Positions 56,801 to 64,000 of a stretch of DNA of 64,000 nt are shown in pieces; position 1 is the first letter of the stretch; each line of letters starts with the position of its first letter. This DNA comes from Siderastrea siderea (Eukaryota > Cnidaria > Anthozoa > Scleractinia > Rhizangiidae), in NCBI GenBank assembly GCA_964030785.1, contig OZ034971.1, positions 30,914,304 through 30,978,303 of the forward strand, in the 5' to 3' direction. The position numbers and the translations under genes are program-made. Under the pieces are notes generated by a model. It did no database searches. It was not told where the DNA came from and saw only the letters and a list, made by a program, of their open reading frames with translations.

Positions 56801-59775
56801 ATTCAAAAGTCTATGATCAGAGAGATCAAGCGATACCAGAAAGAAGTCCATGGTAAGTGGCGATATTTCATCCCTTCGATTGTTCTCCTCTATCTCGAAG
56901 AAATCATAACAGTACATTGCGCGCGATGTGAAGGCTAGCAGGTTGAAGGCTTGGTGATATTTCTCCTTCATATCTGAGAAGTATTGTCAATATTTCTGAT
57001 GTCTACTCCTTTAGAGGGTTTTCTTCTGACGTCACAGCAGCCATATGGAAGTATAAAACAGCCTTACTATTTACAATCCAACCGAAATCTCCAGATTTTT
57101 TTGTAAATTGTAAACGCTCCTAGTCTCCTGCTGTCTTTCCAGATTGCCTGTCTTTACGGTCACTCGTTTGTGTAAATGCTAACTTTATTCTGTGTTCCTT
57201 CAGTCCGTGATGTAGAACCCCATGTGATCGAGCCGTCCTTTGGAGTGGGAAGAATAATGTACGCTGTCCTTGAACACAACTTTAAAATCCGAGAAGGAGA
57301 CGAGCAAAGAACGGTAATGATTGACGTTTTTTTTTTTTTTGCTTTTTCGTGTTTGCACTTGACACGTTATGGTCATGACTCCCCTTTTTTATATATATTT
57401 AACTTAACTTTATTCACACACAATTCAATTCACAAAAATACATAAATTATTAAATACAAAAAAAAATTATAAACAAGATAGGAATGATTGAAGGTTCGGT
57501 TCCGCCCGCAAATAGCAGAGGCCAATCGAGGCGAGCGGAGCTACAAGGGTACAGCAGTCACAATAATTAAATAATCACAATTACAATAACAATTAAATAA
57601 GGATACTAAATACTAATTAACTATATACACTAATTGGCAACTTTAGGGAATTTGCCCTCAAGAATTACACAAGTTACAGAAAACAAAATTAATAGAGGAG
57701 AGGAAGAAAGGATACGAAAAATAGGAAAATTTATCAGTTATACTACATACTTTGCAATTTTCTGCAGTAGAATAGTTTTCTAAAGAAAGCTAGGAACTTC
57801 GTGGCTTGCGCACCTGAAAAAAAATACGTTATTTTATGAACTGGAGTGTTTTATAGCGATTTCCACCACTGAGAAAAATTGTAATTGCTACCTGTAAAAT
57901 TACGATAATTTTACATGTGAAAATACGGCCAATCAGCTTTCGCGACTTCACGCGCCTTCTTTCGCGCCACTTTTGGCAACAGTTGGCCCCGATTTCGTAG
58001 TGCTCGATCTCTGTTATTCGCTTGGCTCGTTCAGGAAAAAAGAAATAACTACTAACAGGTTACGACGGCCTCAAGCAATAATACACCAGAAAAAACAACC
58101 AAAAATTCGGCAAGTGAAAGATTCATGTCCATCACCGACGAGTTGTTGAAAGATTTCTCGAAGTTGAAGCCAACAAAAACACTCAAAGAAAGATGCACAG
58201 GGACGTAGTATTGATGAAGTCGTTTTTGCCAAATGAAAACAAAACATGACAACTCCAAGACATACCGCCGCCAGAATTAGACGCTTACCTCAGCAGATTT
58301 CTATTGTCTGTGAGAAAAAAATCTGGTAATGAATATTAGCCAACAGCACTCTGAGGAATTATCGCTTCTGTGGAGCGTTATCTTGGAAACCTACGCTACA
58401 GCGAGTCTATTATCGAAGGACCACGTTTGACAGTTGAGTTGTTCGAGAGACACTTGTTTAAGCGAATTTCTTAATTTTGAGACGAGACCGTGGATCAGTT
58501 TGTGTGTAGGCTTCGACAACTAACGGCGAGTTGCGACTTTGCCGAATTTGAGGATGACCATATTCGGGTTAATTGATAAGTGCTATTCCAGTCATTTACG
58601 TCGCAAGTTTAAGCTGGAGCAAGAAGCTACGGTGACTTTAGATTGTCTACTAGTGAATACGGACAAATAAAACAATAAAGAGTAGTAATTATAAAACGAA
58701 AACAAAATAATAGTAAAAAGTTTTCTATTGTGTTAATGAATCTATTTGATAATTGTTTGTATTGTGTTTATATAATTAACACAATAACACATGGTTGCTT
58801 GGAGATATGGAATTTCTCTTCTCGTGTTCAATTCGATATCTCACTCGTTCGTGAGATATCGCGTTGAACACTCGAAGAGAAATTCCATATCTCCGCACGC
58901 CCATGTATTATTGTCTATTTATCGTTGTAGTTACACTGCATCGTGTAAAGCTCCATTCAACGTCGTTGAACATTCAGCGTTTCTGGGCAACATGTTGCTT
59001 GCCTAATTCCTGTACGGCTTTTTCCCAGGCCTTCACGGTCAATTCATTTCGGTGACGTATTCGCTTGGAACACGTGACCCGAAACGGCTCATACGGAGGC
59101 CTAGGAACTAGGCAAGGCAACATGTTGAATAATGGTAAACAATTTTGAACGATGTTGAATTAAGTTGAATCTTTGATCGCCACTAAGATCCAGTAATACG
59201 GGCAGCATTTTCCGTGCAACATGTCGGGTAACAATGTTCCGTTGCACGTCGAGATTGTTTGTGGCGCGTATTACCACCTTCTCGCACAACAAATTTTCAT
59301 GTTGCAAAAAGTAGGTGTCGCTTTTACTTTTTGTTGCTATCATTTTTATCATCGAAGAAAAGTATTCCACTATGATACGTTTAACCCGGAGATAAGAATT
59401 AACTTTGCTGCGAAAAATATTTGTAAGTAGCTCTCAGTGATGAATGTGTGTATCTTCCTCTTTACAGTGGCTATCCCTGCCTCCTGCAGTCGCCCCAGTC
59501 AAGTGCTCCGTTCTGCCACTCAGCAAAAACAAGGAATTTCATCAATATGTGAAGAAACTGTGTAAGTATTTCTCTTCTCCTCAATAATCATTGAACTGTT
59601 TGGAGATGTGGAGTATTTCATATTTATTCTTTCAGTTAGATCACTTTACTTACCCTCGGGTTTATAAGGCTGGTTAATTCTCTATACATACCGAGAAAGA
59701 AAAGTGTTTTGTCTTCGTTTGTGATGGATTTGTATTAATTTTATGAAAGACGGGAAGAGTGAATGCTTGTGAGAA

Positions 59776-59819
<44 letters not shown>

Positions 59820-61089
59820 GAAATAAATAATGAAATAAATAAATAAATAAAATAAGTATTTATAAGAAAAATTATCTCTCAGGTTTGTTCTTTCCCAAAG
59901 CCTCGTCTCTTACAGGGCTGGATGTTGCCCTCAAAGTGGACGACTCAAGCGAAGCAAGTAGTCTTTGCTTTTCGCATGTGTAGCATATTTTAATATGCTA
60001 CCTTGCTAAAAGTCTATACTACTCGCTTAAGTTGCTAAGAGGTTGACACATCTCTAAGAGTGTCTCTAACCACAAGTCGCTTTACAGTCACTTCCTTTGT
60101 TCTCTCCCAAAGCCTCGTCTTTAACAGAGCTGGATTCTTCCTTCAAAGTGGACGACTCAAGCGAAGCGAGTAGTCTTTAGCATATTTTAATAAGCTTAAC
60201 TTGCTAAAAGTTTGTACTACTGGCTTAAGTTGTTACGGTTTGACACGTCTCTAAGGTTCATAATATTGTCTCTGGCTACAACTCGCTTGTAGTCACTTCC
60301 TTTGTTCTCTTCCAAAGCTTTGTCTCTAACAGAGCTGGCCCCGGTTCCTGGAAAGTCGATTAGCGCTAATCGAGGGTTAAATCTTGCTAATCAAGGATGA
60401 AAATTTATCGTTCGGTTAGATTCTGTTCCTGAAAGCGCGATTAACACTACCCAAGTGATAAACGAGGGGTTAGATTTAATCCACCTAGCGAGGTCGATTA
60501 ACTTACTAATCGGGGTAAAAACTTGATCAAAACAAACAAAATGGCGGACTTAAATTTTGCGATATTGTTAGTTTAGTTGAGTAAGGAAAAAGAAAGAAGG
60601 CAATTTATGCTAGATAAATAGTTAAACGAGGAATAACTCTGCTTTCAGGAACGCCTTTTATCTCTGGATTAGTTATTCTAGAGATAAGGAATTTAATCGT
60701 GGATTAACTGCTAATCGGGGGATAGTTTATTCCGCTTTCCAGGAACCGGGGCCTGGATATTTCCACAAAGTGGATGACGCAAGCCGAGCGAGTAGTGTTT
60801 ACTTTCGGCAACTTAAGCTTATTTACACCTTTAAGGCTATTATGGGTGTCTCTGACCACAAGTCGCTGTTTGGTCACTTTCTTTGTTCTTCTCCAAAGCC
60901 TTGTCTCTAACAGAACTGGATATTAGCCACAAAGTGGACGACTCGAGCGGGTCTATTGGCCGGCGTTACGCACGGACTGACGAGATAGCCATTCCGTTCG
61001 GTATCACGGTGGATTTTGATACAGTTAACAAAGAGCCACACAGCGCCACTCTGAGAGAGAGAAACTCCACTCGACAGATACGAGCAGAG
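47896..61089 (+). CDS. GARS: glycyl-tRNA synthetase, 16 exons, last exon missing
   Basis: Exons: 47896-48141, 49453-49554, 50028-50130, 51077-51218, 52464-52552, 53158-53234, 53695-53840, 53992-54141, 54795-54957, 55135-55299, 55694-55801, 56467-56612, 56764-56852, 57204-57313, 59468-59561, 60899-61089, all phase-consistent; 707 codons, against 739 in the human enzyme. Class II synthetase charging tRNA-Gly. In order: a basic 60-aa leader, internal Met at 48076 ([10 protein letters not shown]), WHEP-type helix ([20 protein letters not shown]), KRRFF...[46 protein letters not shown], motif 2 [47 protein letters not shown], motif 3 [16 protein letters not shown], and the anticodon-binding [20 protein letters not shown]. 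Exon 16 ends at GCAGAG|GTGAGG after RQIRAE. The final ~40 residues are not found before 64,000. The exon 11 donor (CCT|GTATCC) and exon 12 acceptor are weak; the latter is the only AG available in frame. Confidence 0.93.
48600..48960. repeat. probable dispersed repeat in GARS intron 1
   Basis: The blocks GGAAATTTTGGCTTGGGGTC, GGACTGAGCGCAGTGAGGTC and GGCCCAACC, then GGGCCAGACGGCTTTTTCCA, have the look of a fragmented transposon rather than unique intron. I could not define ends. Confidence 0.4.
50165..50215. repeat. fragment of a dispersed repeat end (GACTCCTGGGTTCAAACC)
   Basis: GATATGACTCCTGGGTTCAA and ACCATTTACAG recur, reverse-complemented, at about 52255 (TATGGTTTGAATCCGGGAGT then CATATCACA). 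The two copies face each other across GARS exon 4 but are separated by unique exon sequence, so they are probably independent insertions of one family. Confidence 0.5.
51396..51734. mobile_element. 319-bp hairpin element built around telomere-type repeats
   Basis: GTGCAAATCC occurs at 51396-51405 and again at 51725-51734, a probable 10-bp target duplication. The ends (AGCAGAGGTATTTTGCAG and CTGCAAAATATCCCTGCC) are inverses; next come GCAGAA(C/T) iterations, then AACAGGTAGGTACATCATAT and ATGATAAACTGATATCATAC and their inverses. The centre (about 51525-51615) is a run of CCCTAA/CCCCAA units that switches to TTTAGG/TTAGGG units at CCTAGGTTTAGG. It lies in GARS intron 4. Confidence 0.85.
52255..52445. 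repeat. possible Penelope-like element terminal repeat
   Basis: GATCGTCCAGGTGAGAATAG near the start and CTCATGTGGACGATAATAAT near the end, with GCTCAGGTTGTCAAAATGTC and AGTCAATATCATCACAAACA between, form a structured stretch flanked by GACCTATGAT / ATCACAGGTCAGTAAA words. It resembles terminal sequence I associate with cnidarian Penelope-like elements. That link is from memory and not checked. Confidence 0.35.
56128..56205. mobile_element. 78-bp hairpin MITE in GARS intron 11
   Basis: CCGCCAATCAAAAAGCAAAA, TACCGCACGTG on the left and CGCGTGCGGTA, TTTTGCTCTCTGATTGGC on the right are inverses. No ORF. Confidence 0.7.
58430..58600 (+). pseudogene. Ty3/gypsy-like gag remnant
   Basis: The frame from about 58480 reads [20 protein letters not shown] then [11 protein letters not shown] before a stop. 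This matches the conserved gag motif E-(S/T)-V-D-x-F-(V)-x-R-L-R-x-L-A-x-x-C-x-F...D-x-I-R of gypsy-type elements. Upstream, [11 protein letters not shown] precedes it out of frame. No LTRs, protease or RT are seen. Confidence 0.65.
58776..58915. mobile_element. 140-bp hairpin MITE
   Basis: The left arm has ACAATAACACATGG, GGAGATATGGAATTTCTCTT and CGATATCTCAC. The right arm carries GTGAGATATCG, AAGAGAAATTCCATATCTCC and CCATGTATTATTGT. The arms are almost perfect. Confidence 0.8.
59778..59852. repeat. (AATA)n microsatellite
   Basis: About 18 units of AATA with two ATGA interruptions, in GARS intron 15, immediately before the partial exon-16 copies. Confidence 0.95.
59885..60800 (+). repeat. 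three decayed tandem copies of the GARS exon 16 start
   Basis: Each copy carries the intron end (TTTGTTCT-TCCCAAAG), the acceptor AG and about 55 nt of exon 16. They begin at 59901, 60113 and 60318; the functional exon begins at 60899. Copies 1 and 2 keep the frame for [14 protein letters not shown] and [14 protein letters not shown], against [14 protein letters not shown] in the real exon, then all diverge in the same way (GAAGCGAGTAGT, where the real exon has GGGTCTATTGG). Copy 3 is split by a MITE and has a base missing just after it. Upstream CACAAGTCGCT blocks repeat too, giving a unit of about 205-212 bp. Confidence 0.8.
60337..60753. mobile_element. 417-bp MITE nested in a partial exon copy
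   Basis: The left end GGCCCCGGTTCCTGGAAAG and right end CTTTCCAGGAACCGGGGCC are perfect inverses, with inner GATTAGCGCTAATCG and GATTAACTGCTAATCGGGG blocks. Removing it rejoins AGAGCT and TGGATATTTCC, the expected GAGCTGGAT of the copy, so the insertion postdates the duplication. Confidence 0.85.
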
Positions 61090-61159
61090 GTGAGGAATAC
61101 TAAACTCTTTATTTCGAGTTTCCTGTGGGTAAATATTGCAAAACAAGCAGCACCGTAAT

Positions 61160-61690
61160 AAAGAACTGTTAAATATCTTTCATTTGTGTGGTTAAAGTTA
61201 AGGATTTTGTCCACAGACTCAAAAGTTGGAAGCACCTTACCGCAGCTTAATAAACAGTAACCCCGCCCCCCAGGCAAATGCTACACAATAGTTTTCATTT
61301 GAATCGGTCACATTGTAGGACTTCTTCGGCAAACTCAAAGACTGCATAATAAAGAGCACCAAAAAGTACTGCTCGATAGCTTTCGTGTCAATGTCACACT
61401 TTACTCCAAAATTAGAACCACCTTGTACAACATTATAAACAGTGCCAAATAACAATACTGTTCAATAGCTTTCATTTGAATGGTCACACTTTAGGATTAT
61501 TTCAACAGAATCAAAAGTTTACCACCTTGGACAACGTAACAAACAGCACCACAGGAAAGTACCGCGAAACAGCTTTTATGAACTGTCACGCTTTAACCAC
61601 AACGTCATAAACAGAACCACCGCTAAAAAGCTTTCATTTAAATGGTCACACGTAGGGATTTTATCCACAGACTCAAAAGTAGGTCCCATC
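61160..61690. repeat. diverged tandem repeat, about 110-140 bp unit
   Basis: Recurrent blocks in the same order: ACTCAAAAGTTGGAAGCACC / AAACTCAAAGACTG / AAAATTAGAACCACCTT / AATCAAAAGTTTACCACCTT, followed by ATAAACAGTACC-like and AGCTTTCATTTGAATGGTCA blocks. Four to five irregular units fill the sequence after GARS exon 16. The short frames here are by-products. Confidence 0.7.
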
Positions 61691-61799
61691 TTAAACCGAC
61701 CGAGTTTAGAATAGTCACGTGATGAGAAACTTAAGTTTGAGAAACTAACAATAGCCAGATTGCACTGAAAATGGCGTATTTCCACTCGAGTAAAAATTG

Positions 61800-63680
61800 C
61801 AACTCGTTGAATAGGCCATTTCCGAGTTGTCTTGTACCTCTTTTTCAAAGCGAGTCTTGGTGCATAGCCTTTCATATGAAAATGAGTTTTCATTCACATG
61901 CAGATAAAACTCATTTCATCACAGGTAGCCAAAGCATGAGTTATGGATGAAAATCAATAAAATTTTATGGAATAAACAGTGTTTCTTTGTTTATATCTTA
62001 CGTACTTGCTATCTAGGGCAAAAATTCGCTCTCCGAGCGAGAATAAGCGTCTTTCTAATTTTTGCTCCCAATTAGTACTATAATATTATGCAGGGTTGCA
62101 CACTAATCTGCCATTTCACCCACACAAAAGCATATCTCTTTTCACTAAATGAGCTATATTTCTTGAAATGCGCCATTTCCACTCACAATTTCCTCAAACC
62201 TGAATGAATCCAAAGTCGAAAAACAACTATACGCCGGAAAAGTTCCATCTTTCCCAGCATTTGTCACCATAAACGGCAATATTTTGAACTTCTTGTATAA
62301 GAAATCAAATGTCGGTATTCGACCGCCGACCTCTGCGCACAAATATATGCAAATATGCTAATCTCATCTCGCTGTTCTCTTCTCACTGGACAATTCGCAC
62401 GATGGCGTGGACATGACAAAAACTACTGTGTCGGGGAGGTGTGAACGGTAAGCAAATGGTCACGCTTCACGCATGAAATGTCACACTCTCTTTACAATCT
62501 GCCGAGAAAAACCACCAGACAAAAACCCGCGCGCGTTCCACTCGTCTCTGTCTTGAAGAAAATGGCAAAAAACAAATTTGGATCCTCCTTATGCTTGCCC
62601 TAAACTGCAAGTTCAAGCAACACTTTACTCAGATATTTGTCTTCCGTTTTGAGAAGACATTTCTTTATAACAGACAAGGTGACTAAACTCTTCCACCACT
62701 GGTTTGTAACAACAAGCTCGCTTATATAGTGCAAAGTTCCTCATCATACGGGACTACATAATACATACACGCTTTGCGTGCTACAATTTCGTGCATCTTG
62801 TATTTGAGAAAAATAAAAAACAAATATATAGTACACGTATTTGTTTTCGTTTCCTTTAAAAAAAAAAGGGAAATGAAACCAGTTTCGAAGCAAGACATGT
62901 TGTCAGTAAAATGTTGCTTGAACTTGCAGTTTAGGGCAAACATAACGAGGATCCAAATTTGTTTTTTGATTTTCTTCAAGGCAGACGAGCGGAACGGGCG
63001 CGGGTTTTTGTCTGGTGGTTTTTCCCGGCAGAATGTAAACAGAGTGTGACATTTCATGCGTGAAGCGTGACCATTTGCTTACCGTTCACACCTCCCCGAC
63101 ACAGTAGTTTTTGTCATGTCCACGCCATTGTGCGAATTGTCCAGTGAGAAGAGAACAGCGAGATGAGATTAGCATATTTGCATATATTTGTGCGCAGAGG
63201 TCGGCGGTCGAATACCGACATTTGATTTCTTAGACAAGAAGTTCAAAATATTGCCGTTTATGGTGACAAATGTTGGGAAAGATGGAACTTTTCCGGCGTT
63301 TAGTTGTTTTTCGACTATGGATTCATTCAGGTTTGAGGAAATTGTGAGTAGAAATGGCGCATTTCAAGAAATATAGCTCATTTAGTGAAAAGAGGTATGC
63401 TTTTGTGTGGGTGAAATGGCAGATTAGTGTGCAACCTTGCATAATATTATTATACTAATTGGGAGCAAAAATTAGAAAGACGCTTATTCTCGCTCGGAGA
63501 GCGAATTTTTGCCCTAGATAGCAAGTACCTGAGATATAAACAAAGAAACACTGTTTATTTCATAAAATTTTAGTCATAATTCAAGCTTTGGCTACCTGTG
63601 ATTTCATACGAAAGGTTTTGCACGAGGCCTCGCTTTGAAAAGGAGGCACAAGACAATTCGGAAATAACCTATTTCCCCTC
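61800..63680. repeat. 1.9-kb large inverted duplication
   Basis: The left arm (about 61800-62660) is repeated in reverse complement at about 62870-63680 with a spacer of roughly 200 bp. Matching pairs: ATGAGCTATATTTCTTGAAA with TTTCAAGAAATATAGCTCAT; GCGAGAATAAGCGTCTTTCT with AGAAAGACGCTTATTCTCGC; CGTTCACACCTCC with its inverse. Both arms keep a 62-codon frame (62342-62154 minus, 63188-63376 plus) starting MCAEVGGRIPTFDFL and differing at only five or so residues. This may be a foldback element or a recent inverted duplication, lying where GARS's last intron would be. Confidence 0.8.
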
Positions 63681-64000
63681 AAGCGATTTTAACCCTTTTA
63701 AGGTGGCTCATCTGGATTTTTCCGAGGCACACCATCCCAACTTTGAACGGCTAATACTTTATTGTCTGAGCTTGGTGGGGCAAGCTGCCTCACACATTTA
63801 CGAGAGAGTGAATGAGCTTGTCAAAAAAGTAGTTTTGATTGTCATCGGTGTTACCATAGCAACGAAACGATGACGTCATGATTTTTGTATATAAGCAATT
63901 TTCTCGACATCTAGACCTAAACTTCTAAAACGACCTATTGTTCTTTATAGTCTCGGTGTAAGATCTTCAAGCTTGCAAAGTTCGAAAAAATTCTATGAGA

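Larger units (their letters stand above)
57314..59467 (+). other. GARS intron 14, repeat-filled
   Basis: At 57400-57660 the minus strand reads like a LINE or SINE 3' region (TGTACCCTTGTAGCTCCGCT, GATTGGCCTCTGC), with AT-rich tails. A gypsy gag remnant (58430-58600) and a hairpin (58776-58915) are listed separately. Between 58,930 and 59,260 words such as GGCAACATGTTG and CAACATGT recur in both orientations, consistent with another inverted-repeat element. Confidence 0.5.

Noticed and set aside
62154..63376. Paired 62-codon ORFs as a duplicated gene
   Set aside because: They lie at mirrored places in a large inverted duplication; no splice context, family or start-site evidence supports a gene. 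Kept only as a finding about the palindrome.

Overview
This is a eukaryotic, intron-rich, repeat-dense window. The protein matches are all to animal nuclear genes. The repeat load suggests an anthozoan cnidarian, probably a stony coral: many short inverted-repeat elements, Penelope-like fragments, tRNA-derived SINEs with (ATT)n tails, and 5'-truncated LINEs ending in microsatellites. Species was inferred from style and gene content only, with no search run.

Layout. From 1 to about 15,380 I find no confident host gene. It holds a 21-22 bp tandem array, a palindromic repeat family at 0.55-3.3 kb, a LINE 3' end, hairpin elements, a composite TIR-bounded element (9.2-11.2 kb) carrying a Penelope-like RT remnant and a TTAA-flanked MITE, another TIR element with an ORF, and a 190-bp tandem duplication. 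At 15.4-16.2 kb (minus) lies an intronless Rab32/38-like small GTPase with degenerate nucleotide-binding motifs and an in-frame TAG at its G5 motif; the reading frame continues for 60 codons beyond it.

From 17.6 to 30.5 kb (minus) I assembled an eight-exon mitochondrial ribosomal protein L45 gene (MRPL45, 292 aa); its introns are full of mobile elements. Its start codon is 254 bp from the start codon of an NDUFA4-like gene on the plus strand (30.7-34.0 kb), and the gap carries two perfect TGACGTCA sites. A second NDUFA4 paralogue with the same intron positions and phases follows at 36.5-44.3 kb, head to head with a small unrecognised minus-strand gene. At 46.9-47.8 kb (minus) is an intronless AlkD-type DNA alkylation repair protein. 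It is head to head (133 bp) with glycyl-tRNA synthetase (GARS), 16 exons from 47,896 to 61,089. The last GARS exon, about 40 residues, was not found and should lie beyond the window. GARS has a mitochondrial-type leader followed by an internal Met, as expected for dual mitochondrial/cytosolic forms.

Functionally, four of the recognised genes serve mitochondria: mitoribosome (MRPL45), respiratory chain (two NDUFA4 genes) and mitochondrial/cytosolic translation (GARS). They are arranged as divergent gene pairs. The most unusual structures are the stop-interrupted Rab-like gene, repeated partial copies of GARS exon 16 with a MITE nested in one of them, a hairpin element built around head-to-head telomere-type repeats, a 1.9-kb foldback element with strongly strand-biased base composition, and a 1.9-kb inverted duplication at the right edge. 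All exon borders were placed by eye from splice sites, phase and homology.
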